DNA of 44,552 nucleotides from an uncultured Prevotellaceae bacterium (GTDB lineage Bacteria > Bacteroidota > Bacteroidia > Bacteroidales > Bacteroidaceae). Under the pieces are notes generated by a model that saw nothing but the letters and a program-made list of their open reading frames with translations, was not told where the DNA came from and searched no databases. The translations under genes were made by a program, and so were the position numbers. Where the stretch lies: positions 1 through 44,552 of the forward strand of contig CACYKA010000032.1 of NCBI GenBank assembly GCA_902774795.1, in the 5' to 3' direction. Positions 24,785 through 35,300 of the stretch are shown one piece after another; the first letter of the stretch is position 1; the number at the start of each line of letters is the position of its first letter.

Positions 24785-25828
24785 ATGAAAAAATATTTAT
24801 TTATCATCCTGACCATTGTCTGCAGTAGCAGTGCCGCTGATAATGGGAGTCAGAGTGAGAAGGATTATTTCACGCTGTGGAACAGTTGTGAGGCCCTGAC
24901 AGTGTTGCAGGATTATGTGAAGGATGTAACCGACCCCAATTCAAAGAATTTCATTAAGGAGGAAGACCGCATAGCCACATTCGACATGGACGGGACCTTC
25001 ATCGGCGAGCTCTATTCCACTTATTTCGAATACAACCTGCTGGAACACCGCGTCCTGGATGATGAGTCATATAAATACATCGCCCCAGATGATGTGAAGG
25101 AGACAGCACAGCAAATCAGGGACTTCGTGAGGAACGGCACTCCCCTGCCCGACCATTTCGACATGAAACATGCCAACGCTGCGGCAAAGGCATACGAGGG
25201 AATGTCGCTGAAAGAGTTTGATGCCTACGTCAAGGCGTATGCTGCCAAACCGGCTTACGGATTTCAGGGTATGACCTACGAAGAGAGTTTTTATAAGCCT
25301 ATGCTTCAGGTGTTTGATTACCTGAAGGATCATGGTTTCACATACTACGTCGTTTCCGGCTCCGACAGATTTATCTGCAGGACGCTGGTGGAGCCTCTCG
25401 GCATCAGTCCCAGCCACGTGATAGGCATGGATGTCGGTCTCCGCTCCAACAAACAGGGCGAAGAGGCCGGTGTCAACTATACTATGGAAAAGGACGAATA
25501 TCTTGTCAGAACCGGCGAGCTCATCATCAAGAACCTGAAGACCAACAAGGTGTTACAGATAGCTCAGGAGATAGGCAAGGTGCCCGTTCTGTCGTTTGGA
25601 AACAGCAGTGGCGACGAAGCCATGCACAACTACTGCATGGGCAACCGGAAATACCGCACCCTCACCTTCATGCTCGTGGCAGACGATGATGTGCGCGACC
25701 ATGCCGACCTCGCAGAAGGTGCCAGGCGTGAAGCCAAATGGCGTAAGAACGGCTACACCGTCATCTCGATGAAGAATGACTTCAAGACCATCTACGGTGA
25801 GGGAGTTGAGAAAACAACGGAAAAGTAA
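24785..25828 (+). CDS. Periplasmic HAD-superfamily phosphatase
   Basis: The 347-residue protein has a weak signal peptide (MKKYLFIILTIVCSSSAA). The HAD motifs are present: FDMDGTF (about 66-72) with the nucleophile and acid Asp pair, VVSGSDRF (motif II, about 193-200), a Lys in the region after it, and FGNSSGDEAM (motif III, about 278-287). The large cap lies between motifs I and II. Length and layout fit a secreted HAD phosphatase rather than a cytoplasmic phosphoserine-type enzyme. The natural substrate is unknown. It ends four bases from the stop of the convergent GH2 gene, with no terminator between them. Confidence 0.88.
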   Translation: MKKYLFIILTIVCSSSAADNGSQSEKDYFTLWNSCEALTVLQDYVKDVTDPNSKNFIKEEDRIATFDMDGTFIGELYSTYFEYNLLEHRVLDDESYKYIAPDDVKETAQQIRDFVRNGTPLPDHFDMKHANAAAKAYEGMSLKEFDAYVKAYAAKPAYGFQGMTYEESFYKPMLQVFDYLKDHGFTYYVVSGSDRFICRTLVEPLGISPSHVIGMDVGLRSNKQGEEAGVNYTMEKDEYLVRTGELIIKNLKTNKVLQIAQEIGKVPVLSFGNSSGDEAMHNYCMGNRKYRTLTFMLVADDDVRDHADLAEGARREAKWRKNGYTVISMKNDFKTIYGEGVEKTTEK

Positions 25829-25832
25829 GTGT

Positions 25833-28800
25833 TTATTTGTCGAATTCTATTTCTGCTATTGACAAAGTTGTTGATTTCCCGACTTTGGTGGAGAGATTCT
25901 TCTTTGCTGCCAGTTCCGTCATGCTGGCAAAGGCTTCCTTCACCGTTGCCTCGCCTATCATGCGTATCTCATACTTGTCGGCCACGACGGGGTTGTCTAT
26001 AAACAGATAGCAGTCGCCAAGGTTCTTGGGGGTATATCCTTCCCATATCACGATATTCTTTCCGTCAACCTCGGCAAAGACCTGAAGGGGGTATGACGTG
26101 GTGCGGAAGCCGTCCATGCGGAGAGTTATCTTCCGTATTGTCTCAGGACGCGAGAGAGTGACCTTGAAACAGGCGTTCTCCAGCTTGCCGTCGCTGCTCC
26201 ACTTGGTGTCTTCGTTGTCATCGGTCATATTGCCAGTCTTGCCAGCATTGGCAACAGCATCAATGCGGGCTATGTCTGCCGCAGTATATTCCTGCACGAA
26301 AGACGGCTCTGCGGGGGTCTCGCCACGCAACAGATACGGCGGCAGCTCCTTTGCCCAGTTGGCTTCAACGGGATTTCCTGCTGCATCAACATAAAAGCCG
26401 TTCTTCACAGGACAAGGCATTGTGGTGAGTGTGCAGTCAGCCTTTTGCCCTTGGCTGTTGGCTGCTGCCACGGCAAGTGTCATCGTGCCCGGCTGTGTCG
26501 TGCTGCGCACAAGGACGCGGCAAACACCGGCTTCGAGCTGAAGGTCTTGCGACAGGATGCTGTTATCATCCTTGGAATGACCTTCTTTCACTTCTGCCTG
26601 CGTAGCATTGAACTGCCGCTCCTCTTCACTGACGACTCCGCTTATGCCTCCCAAGAAGGTTCCGTTACCTGTCAGAGTGAAATGGAGTTTGTCATTGGCC
26701 AGCGGGCATCGCTCACCATTCTCCCCTACGGCTTCGACCTCGATGATGCGGAGGTCTGCTCCGTCTGCCCTGAAAGGTATCTTTGCAAGAGGACCAGCCT
26801 GCGGCTCCAAGACCTTCATGCGAAGCCCAACAGGCTTGCCGACAGTATGTTTTTCGGCTGTAGAGACGACTTTTCCGTCCTTATAGCCTACGGCACTGAG
26901 CTCTCCAGGACAATATGTCACCTCCGGCCACGTGAACAGGAAACGGTCACTTTGCTTTCCCTTGCCCAGACTTGTGCCATTAAGAAACAGCTCCACCTCG
27001 TCGGCAGTAGAACAGACATAGACAGGCTTTACCACAGGAGTCATGGCGGCAGAAGTGCCCTCTTCACTCTCCTCATAGTCCCAATGGCCTATGATATAGG
27101 TATGCTCCCGTTCGGTATCTACCCATCCGTCCCACATCACCTGATGGCAGAAATATGAGTCCTTCGGTATGCGCATGGCATCGACATCGCCGCTGGTGCG
27201 GTAGTTCTTCTCACCACGGGCATGGGTGTTGGAATCGGAGAAGATAATCTTTGCGCCGCCGCTATTGACGCGCCTCCCCTGTCCGGGGCGTGCCATCCAG
27301 TATTCATTCCACCGCACGATATTCTCTTTTGCCAGACCATCCTGATTATGGTTGTATGCTACCACATGAGGCTCACCACGATAGCTGGGACCCTCGCCTT
27401 CCTTATGATAGGGGTATGACCATTCGTCCCAATAACGGCGTATGCCCTCGTCGCGGTTATATTCCATCTGCCACATCGGCTTGCCAGCACTCTTGTTGAC
27501 GTAGAGCATCTCACCACCGTATTCCGCCACTTTGGAGTCGAGCATATTCCTGCATCCCATAGCGCGACCGCCATAGGGGTCGTACTTGTCGCGCAGTATC
27601 TTCATCTCCAGCATGTGCTCCTCGGAGATGACATTATTGCCTCCTTCATAGAAGATGACAGAAGGATTGTTCCTGTTGTATATGATAGCATCGCGCATGA
27701 GTTCCAGACGCTGCTGCCACCGCCGTCCCGTGACATCTTTCTCGGCATCGCCGGCAGGCATAGCCTGTATAAGTCCCAGACGGTCGAAGGAACGCACATC
27801 CTGCTTCGAGGGCGTCACATGCATCCACCGGAAGAAATTGCCGTTACACTCCAGCACGAGGCGATTGGAGTAGTCGCTCATCCACGAAGGAACAGAAATG
27901 CCCACAGCAGGCCACTCGTTCGTGGAACGCTGGGCAAAGCCCTTGAGCTGCAGCACCCTGTCATTGAGGTAGAACATGCCGTCACGGAAGGCTGTCTTGC
28001 GGAAGCCTGTCTGTATGTCCTGCCGGTCTGCTTCCCTGCCATTAATGCTGATGATGCTGCGTATGGTATAAAGGTATCCGTAGCCCCATGACCAGAAGTG
28101 CAGGCCGTCAAGCTGTTTTGAGGCTTTCAGCATAACAGTGTCATTGGGATTGACAGTTCTTTTCTCACCGGCAAAGCGGGCAATCACAGTGCCTTCACTG
28201 TCTATTACCAGGACCTTGTGCTCTACCGTCTGTTGCTTACCGCTGCTGTTCACCACCTGTGTCTCGCAGTTAACCGTAGCACTCCTGCCCCTCACGTCAA
28301 TATCTGTGGCATATACATATACTCCCGTCGTACCGAGATTGCTATAGAGAGGCAGGGTCTGATAGACATTGTCCATAACATGGAGCCAGACATTCTTGTT
28401 GATGCCGCCGTAGTTGCAGTAGAAATTCTTATTGTTCCACTGGAACGTTGAGCCGGTGCTCTTTTCGTGGTAGTTCCAGTCGTTATCGACGCGCACCTGG
28501 AGAATATTTTCGCCTTTATAGTCGATATATGGCGTGAGGTCGAATCCGAATGCCATAACGCCATTGTCGCAGGTGCCCACCTCCTTACCATTGAGATATA
28601 CCGTTGCCGCAAAGCGTGCGCCCTCGAACTCTATCATAACCCTCCTGCCCTTCATCTGCCTGGGCAAGCGAAAATGCTTGGTATAGACCATCACCGTATC
28701 GCTCAACTCGCCGCAGTTGCGCGAGAATGCTTCCGTCTGATTAAAGGCATACGGCAAGGTGACATCCAGCTGCGGCGTGGCGGGAGTGATGTTCTGCATA

Positions 28801-29036
28801 TCACCTAATGCCAATGTCCAGCCGGCATTGAAATTGTATCTCTCGCCACCATAAGCACTTGAAGAGTGAAGAGTGAAGAGTGAAGAGTGAAGAATGAAGA
28901 GTAGGAAGTGAAAGGCTACGGGTAGGCGACCATTGGTCGGGAATGGAGTGAAGAGTGAAAGGCTACGGGTAGGCGACCATTGGTCGGGAATGGAGTGAAG
29001 AATCAGCTGGATGAAGTGAATAATCGAGGTATGCAT
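25833..29036 (-). CDS. GH2-type glycosidase with discoidin-like C-terminal domain
   Basis: The protein is 1067 residues from the ATG at 29036. The body from about residue 65 (YGGERYNFNAGWTLALGD) is a GH2 enzyme: jelly-roll (about 75-230), immunoglobulin-like domain, then a barrel (about 345-620). At the acid/base position the usual WSLGNE-type motif reads FYEGGNN, so Asn stands where Glu is expected; the nucleophile candidate is the Glu of QMEYNRDEG. Later beta domains lead to a discoidin-like module (about 925-1050; DDNEDTKWSSDG). The only in-frame ATG ahead of the jelly-roll gives an N-terminus written by tandem repeats (28861-29000), including hydrophobic FHFLLFILHSSLFTLHSSSA, which resembles a signal peptide. 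In this RG-I locus a beta-galactosidase-like or related role is inferred. Confidence 0.85.
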   Translation of the reverse strand: MHTSIIHFIQLILHSIPDQWSPTRSLSLFTPFPTNGRLPVAFHFLLFILHSSLFTLHSSSAYGGERYNFNAGWTLALGDMQNITPATPQLDVTLPYAFNQTEAFSRNCGELSDTVMVYTKHFRLPRQMKGRRVMIEFEGARFAATVYLNGKEVGTCDNGVMAFGFDLTPYIDYKGENILQVRVDNDWNYHEKSTGSTFQWNNKNFYCNYGGINKNVWLHVMDNVYQTLPLYSNLGTTGVYVYATDIDVRGRSATVNCETQVVNSSGKQQTVEHKVLVIDSEGTVIARFAGEKRTVNPNDTVMLKASKQLDGLHFWSWGYGYLYTIRSIISINGREADRQDIQTGFRKTAFRDGMFYLNDRVLQLKGFAQRSTNEWPAVGISVPSWMSDYSNRLVLECNGNFFRWMHVTPSKQDVRSFDRLGLIQAMPAGDAEKDVTGRRWQQRLELMRDAIIYNRNNPSVIFYEGGNNVISEEHMLEMKILRDKYDPYGGRAMGCRNMLDSKVAEYGGEMLYVNKSAGKPMWQMEYNRDEGIRRYWDEWSYPYHKEGEGPSYRGEPHVVAYNHNQDGLAKENIVRWNEYWMARPGQGRRVNSGGAKIIFSDSNTHARGEKNYRTSGDVDAMRIPKDSYFCHQVMWDGWVDTEREHTYIIGHWDYEESEEGTSAAMTPVVKPVYVCSTADEVELFLNGTSLGKGKQSDRFLFTWPEVTYCPGELSAVGYKDGKVVSTAEKHTVGKPVGLRMKVLEPQAGPLAKIPFRADGADLRIIEVEAVGENGERCPLANDKLHFTLTGNGTFLGGISGVVSEEERQFNATQAEVKEGHSKDDNSILSQDLQLEAGVCRVLVRSTTQPGTMTLAVAAANSQGQKADCTLTTMPCPVKNGFYVDAAGNPVEANWAKELPPYLLRGETPAEPSFVQEYTAADIARIDAVANAGKTGNMTDDNEDTKWSSDGKLENACFKVTLSRPETIRKITLRMDGFRTTSYPLQVFAEVDGKNIVIWEGYTPKNLGDCYLFIDNPVVADKYEIRMIGEATVKEAFASMTELAAKKNLSTKVGKSTTLSIAEIEFDK
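28861..28902. repeat. GAAGAGT heptamer array at the GH2 N-terminus
   Basis: There are six copies of GAAGAGT, the fifth reading GAAGAAT. On the minus strand it encodes the hydrophobic FILHSSLFTLHSS part of the GH2 leader. Confidence 0.9.
28907..29000. repeat. Perfect 47-base tandem repeat, two copies
   Basis: Units 28907-28953 and 28954-29000 are identical and each contains the palindrome CGACCATTGGTCG. As 47 is not a multiple of three, the GH2 frame reads the two copies in different frames (HSIPDQWSPTRS and PFPTNGRLPVAF), both open. Confidence 0.95.
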
Positions 29037-29040
29037 AGCA

Positions 29041-29076
29041 GTTATCGTTTTCGTTATCGTTTTTGTTATCGTTCTA
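29041..29076. repeat. 12-base tandem repeat between the esterase and GH2 genes
   Basis: There are three copies of GTTATCGTTTTC-like units. The array contains the stop codon of the SASA esterase (29066) and ends five bases before the GH2 ATG. Confidence 0.85.
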
Positions 29077-29935
29077 TTTCTATTATCTTTTCAAATACTC
29101 TCTGTCCCAGTTGTTCTGCCCCCTGGGCATTGAAGTGCAGGCGGTCGCCCAGCAGCGGCAGGTCGCTGGCATCAATCACATAGAAATCCCTGTCTTCCTC
29201 AGACAGTCGTTTCAGGGCATCCACCACCTGCTGCGAACGCATGCGACTCCCTTTGGCGTATGTGCCGCAGATTACGGGCAGGCGGGAATATTTCTTCTTA
29301 CCCGTTGCTACCACCAGATGCTGGCGTATGTGACTGATGACGGCCTTCAGGTTTTCGTAATATCTGTCTGCCGCCTGTTGGTCGCTCTCACCCTGATGCC
29401 ATATCAATACCTTTATGTCGTAGTTCTTTGGCAAATTAGGGAGGCAGTCGTCTATCTGCTGCTCAAAAGCCTTCAGCAATGACTTACCGCCATGACTGGC
29501 AGACTCCGTGCTGTTGAGGAAAGCAGTATCGGCACTCCAGTAGAGACCGTGAGTACTCGACTTACACGAAGGATCTATGGCCGTGCCACCGTCAGTATGC
29601 TTGATGACATAGAAGGGGCGTTGCCACAACTGCTCCAGCCTATGATACACTACGGCATCAAATCCCCAGCTATTCTCTATCTTAGGCTTCGCTACACGGG
29701 GAGCAAACAGCGAGAATTGTCCTGTTGCCGTCTCATAGTCGCCACTGCCGTAGCTCCACTGGCAATACTGATAACTCCGCATCTCCCGTGGAAGTTCACT
29801 CAGCGACACCCGTCCGTCAGCATTCGACTGCCCCGCAGTCAGAATTACCGGCACCCGGGGCCGCGCCATAAGTGACACGACATAAAACAACACCGTCAGT
29901 AAGAGGACTGCCTTTTTATTTAATGCATAATTCAT
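29066..29935 (-). CDS. SASA/CE6-type carbohydrate acetylesterase, secreted
   Basis: The 289-residue protein has an N-terminal hydrophobic signal (AVLLLTVLFYVVSLMA). It then shows the SGNH-type motifs of the sialate O-acetylesterase/CE6 group: the nucleophile Ser in VILTAGQSNADGR (about residue 37), the WHQGESD block (about 174-180) and the terminal Asp-His pair in LGDRLHFNAQG (about 262-272). Such enzymes remove acetyl groups from plant polysaccharides. The position between a PL11 lyase (two bases upstream) and a GH2 suggests deacetylation of rhamnogalacturonan or its side chains so that the lyase can act. Acetyl position and exact CE family are not certain. Confidence 0.85.
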   Translation of the reverse strand: MNYALNKKAVLLLTVLFYVVSLMARPRVPVILTAGQSNADGRVSLSELPREMRSYQYCQWSYGSGDYETATGQFSLFAPRVAKPKIENSWGFDAVVYHRLEQLWQRPFYVIKHTDGGTAIDPSCKSSTHGLYWSADTAFLNSTESASHGGKSLLKAFEQQIDDCLPNLPKNYDIKVLIWHQGESDQQAADRYYENLKAVISHIRQHLVVATGKKKYSRLPVICGTYAKGSRMRSQQVVDALKRLSEEDRDFYVIDASDLPLLGDRLHFNAQGAEQLGQRVFEKIIEIER

Positions 29936-29937
29936 AA

Positions 29938-32382
29938 TTAGTCAATGCTCACAACCTTACGTATCTCTACTCCATCGGGTGTTTCACGCTTGATGACATA
30001 GATACCTCCGGGCAATGAGTTTTCGTCTGTCACAGGCAGTTTTCGACCTGACAGGTCGTATATCTCCGTCTTGTATGCAACCTTGACAGGAGCAGCAACA
30101 ACACCTGTAGGTGCAGCAACATGCAAGACAACAGTATCATTGACAACTTCGCCGCCAAGGCCGGTCAGCTTTACTGCAAACTTATAATCACCTACCTGGG
30201 TCGGGGTACCGGTGACAGTAATAACCTTATTGGCAGTAGAACGTGCGAAGCCTTCTGGTACATTATACGATTTGTATGTACCGTCGGGCAAGATGCTTTT
30301 TACCAAGAGATTAGTCTTCACGAAGTCACCGGCTATCAGGAATTCTACTGGCTCATTCAGCGTTGCCTCTATCTCTCTTGGCACTACCAAATGCGGCACC
30401 GTAGCCTCAACAAGGTTGTAGCCCAAATGTGGCGGTTGGTTATATGCAGTATTCTGCCAGCAGATGCCCATACGATAGGTATGGTCGTGCATCAGGGTTG
30501 GAATAGGATAATCAGTAGGTATGTTAGATGAATAAATACCTAGATATGTCTCATCATCAGAAACAGTATGGAGTATCAGTTCCTCGCGCCAGTCACCGAA
30601 GATATCAGCCAGCAGGTTGGGGGTATTCTTCGAACCATTGCAGGTAGAGCCCGGACCGAGGTTATAGAAAGTCACCAAGCGATTGAACTTGCTATTGCTG
30701 TCATCATATTTGTCGAGCGTAGAGCCGTCGAGCAGACCATCCTGCACCGTTCCATCCCAATACATGCGGAAATTCAGCGAGCCACTCTTTGACGATGCTA
30801 TCTCGCCAGTCACAGCACTGCGCTGCTCACGTGCGCTTGATGAAGAGAACCACCATTCTCCCGATGTGCTCGTAAGCTGCGCCACCATACCACGACCATT
30901 ATCTACTCCTTCCGGTCCACCCTTGAATATAATCTCACCCGTTGCCGCATCGTGCAGGTCCCAGGCGTATGTACCTTTCTCCTCGTGAACTTCAAACACC
31001 TGCATTCCCTCGCGACCTGGTATCATCTGTCCCATGTGAATAGCATCACCATGTCCGAAACCTGTAGCATAAAGCAACGTTCCATCATTATCAAGGGCAG
31101 CAGAACCCCAGATAATCTCATCACAGCCATCACCATCGACATCTCCGACAGACATATTATGGTTGCCGTTGCCATACATCGTATTACTGCCACCACCGCT
31201 GGTAGCTGCAGAAGGGGTATAGCTCTTAGTCGTTCCTGTGCCTTGAGCGTTATAGGTTACAACGCTATACTTGGTCTTCTCATCAGAACGGTGCAGCCAA
31301 CGAGGTATCAGTTTCTCTCCGTCGAAATCCACTGCCCACACATAAGCGTATGTATAGTAGCCACGACAGAATATTCCACTGGCATTACCATCGGGGCCGT
31401 CGAGATAGGCCACTGCTGCCAAATAGCGCTCGCCACGATTGCCATAGCTCGCCTTATCGGTCTTACCACTACGGTCATCCCAGTTAAACGAGCCTGTCGC
31501 ATCACTCAGCTCTGCCTTAGTATTTCGGTTAGGATAATATGCAATGGTGTTAATAGCCTTACCTGTCAGACCTTCAAACACCGTAAGATACTCCTGACCA
31601 CCATCGATGCGTCCATTAGAATTGCGCCAGTCCTTGGTATTGCTTGCATTCTTGATAGTAGCATTGTCCGTAGCCTGATTAACATACACTCCTGTACCAT
31701 CCTTTGAGCCTGGAGCCGTCTTACACATCAGCTCAGCCTTGCCATCGCCGTCAAAGTCGTACACCATGAACTGCGTATAATGGGCTCCGGCGCGGATGTT
31801 ACAGCCCAGGTCTATGCGCCACAGATGGGTACCGTCGAGCTTGTAGCAGTCGATGAAGACATTGCCTGTATATCCGCCCTGTGAATTATCCTTGGAATCT
31901 GAAGGATCCCACTTTACGAACACCTCATACTGGCCGTCACCGTCAACATCACCAACAGAGCAGTCATTGGGCGAATAAGTATAGTCTCCGCTACTGTTGC
32001 TACCAGCAGCAGGACGGTCAAGGGGCAGTTTCTGCCACACATCGCTCCAAGCCTGCACAGCTGCCGAAGTCTCTACAACCTCGCCATCTACCAGCGTCTC
32101 CACCTGATACATTGAGGAATTGCTGCCTCCAGTATCCTTATAGTTCGTCACCGTAAGTCCTTCCTTAATCACTTTTCCGTTGCGTAACAGGTTGAAGGTA
32201 GTACGTGCAGGGTCGTCAGTGCCCAGCAAACGCCAAGAGACGAATTTTCCACTACCTGAACTATTGGGTAATGCCACAACACCACGGTCGAGCTTTTCCA
32301 TCTGGCTAACAGGTGTAGTCTGTGCCTGCATAGCAACAGCCACCATCAGAGCAGTAATAATTGAACAGATTTTCTTTTTCAT
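29938..32382 (-). CDS. PL11 rhamnogalacturonan lyase, secreted
   Basis: The 814-residue enzyme has a signal peptide (MKKKICSIITALMVAVAMQA-Q). The family layout follows: an N-terminal fibronectin-like part (about 25-125; LDRGVVALPNSSGSGKFVSW), then an eight-bladed propeller with calcium-binding loops of the type SVGDVDGDGQYEV, VYDFDGDGKAEL and NMSVGDVDGDGCDE, and C-terminal beta domains. PL11 enzymes cut the rhamnose-galacturonate backbone of RG-I by beta-elimination. The tail (EIYDLSGRKLP, GGIYVIKRE) is a sorting-type C-terminus. The gene starts 13 bases after the GH2-SGNH gene stop. It is paralogous to the lyase domain at 39762-44384. Endo versus exo action is not settled. Confidence 0.94.
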   Translation of the reverse strand: MKKKICSIITALMVAVAMQAQTTPVSQMEKLDRGVVALPNSSGSGKFVSWRLLGTDDPARTTFNLLRNGKVIKEGLTVTNYKDTGGSNSSMYQVETLVDGEVVETSAAVQAWSDVWQKLPLDRPAAGSNSSGDYTYSPNDCSVGDVDGDGQYEVFVKWDPSDSKDNSQGGYTGNVFIDCYKLDGTHLWRIDLGCNIRAGAHYTQFMVYDFDGDGKAELMCKTAPGSKDGTGVYVNQATDNATIKNASNTKDWRNSNGRIDGGQEYLTVFEGLTGKAINTIAYYPNRNTKAELSDATGSFNWDDRSGKTDKASYGNRGERYLAAVAYLDGPDGNASGIFCRGYYTYAYVWAVDFDGEKLIPRWLHRSDEKTKYSVVTYNAQGTGTTKSYTPSAATSGGGSNTMYGNGNHNMSVGDVDGDGCDEIIWGSAALDNDGTLLYATGFGHGDAIHMGQMIPGREGMQVFEVHEEKGTYAWDLHDAATGEIIFKGGPEGVDNGRGMVAQLTSTSGEWWFSSSSAREQRSAVTGEIASSKSGSLNFRMYWDGTVQDGLLDGSTLDKYDDSNSKFNRLVTFYNLGPGSTCNGSKNTPNLLADIFGDWREELILHTVSDDETYLGIYSSNIPTDYPIPTLMHDHTYRMGICWQNTAYNQPPHLGYNLVEATVPHLVVPREIEATLNEPVEFLIAGDFVKTNLLVKSILPDGTYKSYNVPEGFARSTANKVITVTGTPTQVGDYKFAVKLTGLGGEVVNDTVVLHVAAPTGVVAAPVKVAYKTEIYDLSGRKLPVTDENSLPGGIYVIKRETPDGVEIRKVVSID

Positions 32383-32395
32383 TGTTTATGGTTTT

Positions 32396-35300
32396 TTATT
32401 TTATGTTCTTGATAACGGGCAGTATTGCCTTGCCCCAGTATTCTGCAAGTTTCACAGCTCCCTGTTCGTTGGGATGCAGCCAATAAGACTTGCCTCGGGC
32501 ATCTTTTTCTTCATTGATGTCGGTCTTCCAATTCTTCTTGAAATAGCCATAGGCATTCTTGTCTCCCAGATGCACATGACCGACCTTGCAGCGACTGACA
32601 ACATCTACCAAGCGGTCTGCATAAACACCTATGAGATTCTGACTCTGTTTAGAAGCGACAGAACCACCCTTGGTGACATAGTCAGGGGTGTACCAGATTG
32701 GCTTATTGAGCACCACATGAGCATCAGGCCAAAGTGTGAGCAGCGAGTCGATTATGGCAACAAGATTATTGACGTAATTATCAGGCGTAGTGTGGCTGTT
32801 ATGTTTGCGTTCCACACTATCGTTAGTACCCAACATTATACTGAATATTAGGGGAAGACCAGGATGCTGTTTCACCAAATCACGCGTCTTTGCTACTACA
32901 TCGCCAAAATATGTCTTGTCACCAGCTGGTATGACGTCGGCAGCATTGGGCAGAAAGTGATATGTGGTACGTCCGCTGCGTCCGCAGTTGCGGAAATAAA
33001 CGCTGTCAATATCTTCCTGTTCCGAAAGCCACTTGGCACACTGGGCAGGAGGAGCCGTCACATCGCGGTGCTCATGCAAGGCACCATAGGTTATGCTGTT
33101 GCCGATGAAAACAATATTTGCCTCCCTTTTTGCCTTTATATCATCATATTTCATCAAATATGTATCGTACTGTGTCAGGAAAGGCTTGAAGGGAGCAGGC
33201 ACCTCAGAAGCTGACATAAACATACGCTTTACCACCTCGGGGGTGACATCGCCCTTGACATAGTAGAAACAGAAGTTGCCCTTCACTGGACCATCACCAG
33301 GCTTCCAACCTTTAAAGGCTGTCTTGGCAAATTTCGGTCCCTGTCCACTGACGCTGCCATTGACAGTAAGCACTATGCCACGGTCGGTCTGTTCAAAGTT
33401 GAGGTTTAGGGAATCACCGACGACAAGTACACCATTACCATCCTTGTCAGTAAGGAGGGCAGCATCTACGCCTCCATGATTACCCTCAAAATACAGGTCG
33501 TCCATGTGCTTCGCCCAGAATCCGTAGCGATTAGCCTGATGACGTCCAGGATAGGAGGCAAACGGCCCCTGCCCTATCCACTGCACGCGGTCTATGCTCT
33601 TGTCAAGCAGATATGCTATTCCTATTTCTGAGCGGAAGACGTCTGCCGTATCGGGCGTGAGTGTGAAGGAAATCTCTTCGCCACCATCTATACAACTACT
33701 TTCTATTTCAGCCTTAACCTGCGGATTATCTATTGGTAGCAGGTATTTCTGTGGCAAACGCCCTTTCTGCGTTATACTTTCTGCCAGCGTTGGCTTGCGC
33801 CCTGTACGGATAGCGATATCTTGCGCCATAACGGAACCGCTTCCATGACCAGTCCAGGCTACCTGCGGTTTGTTAAGTACGAATGACTGACGGAGGAACG
33901 TGTGGTCCTCATTATCTGTGAGCGTAAAGTGGAGCACATAGTGTGACGAGGCGATGACCTCATTGGGGATGAGGGGCAGCGGGAAATGATGAGGAACCGT
34001 GGAGCGCGGCGGACAGTCGGGACGAAAAGTTCCCTGATTAACGGTATCTCGGTCAAGGGTCAGCACCCAATGGAAATTGACCGCATCCTTGAGGTTGAGG
34101 AAGTCGTAGCGGTTGACGATTTCCAGATTGGCAGCGAGCGACCCGCAGCTGACGGAACGGACAAAGGCCCTGGCGTAGTTGTGCTGCAATTCGTAGTAAT
34201 TGGGAAGGGGTGTGCGGTCAGCATACAGCAGGCCGTCCGTACCCTTGTTGCCATACATCTCAAAGCCGCCATCTGCTGAGGTGAAGACCTTTTCCTCATA
34301 GCCATACTTCTTACATCCTGCATCATCCATCTTACATCCAAACGGCATTCCCTGATCTGCCCACTCCCATACGGAGCCGCCTGCGATGCAGGGAGTACGC
34401 TCTATTATCTCCCATTGGCGGTCGTGGTCTTCGAAGGATATGCCGAGGGTGTGGCAATACTCTGTGAATATCACAGGACGGTCGGCATGCTGGTAGAAGC
34501 CTGCTATCTGGTCGGTCGTAGGATAATGTGGGGCATAGACATCTGCCACCTTGGGGAAGTTGTAGTTGAAGCGACGGAAGTAAGAGCCTACCTGCGGATA
34601 GCAGACGGGACGCGTCGCATCGAGTTCTGTCTTCACATAATCCCCTAACTTCTCACATATCTCTGTCAAGGGATTCTCATTGCCCAGACTCCACATCAGG
34701 ACAGAAGGATGGTTCTTATCGCGGCGTATCGTTGCCTGAGCCCGCTGCTGCAAGACTGGATAGAAGGAAGAATCGCGCAGGTTCTTGTCGCCATAGCCAA
34801 AGGGCACCTCGTCTATGACATAGAATCCCAAAGAGTCGGCCAGTTCATAGAAACGCGGCTCACGGGGATAGTGGGAGGTGCGGATATAGTTTACAGAGGC
34901 TTCCTTCATCAGGCGCATATCACGCAGTATGGAAGCCTCGTCTATCACCTTTACTGTCTTTGGGTCTGTAGAATGACTGTTCACTCCACGCAGTTTTATC
35001 GGGCTCCCATTAAGCTTCAGTATGTTTCCTTCTATTGTCAGTTCCCTGAAGCCGAACTTATGCTCAAAGGTCTGCAGAACCTTGTCCTTCTGCAATAATG
35101 TCGTGCGAAGGGTATATAGATAAGGAGTCTCTGCCGTCCACAGCTGCGGATTCTCCACGCTCGTCGTACCGACGGTATTGCCCTGGGCATCCAGTATCTC
35201 ATGCCTGACGTTCGTTCCCTTTCCCGCTTTCGACACCTTTACCTTTATGCCCACTTCGCCGGTAAGCCTCGGGGTTATCACGATATCTTCGATATGAGTT

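Noticed and set aside
26445-27158. 237-codon plus-strand frame inside the GH2 gene
   Set aside because: Composition and lack of motifs mark it as a shadow frame.
28861-29000. Possible CRISPR or CRISPR-like array
   Set aside because: The units are adjacent with no unique spacers, and no cas gene is present.
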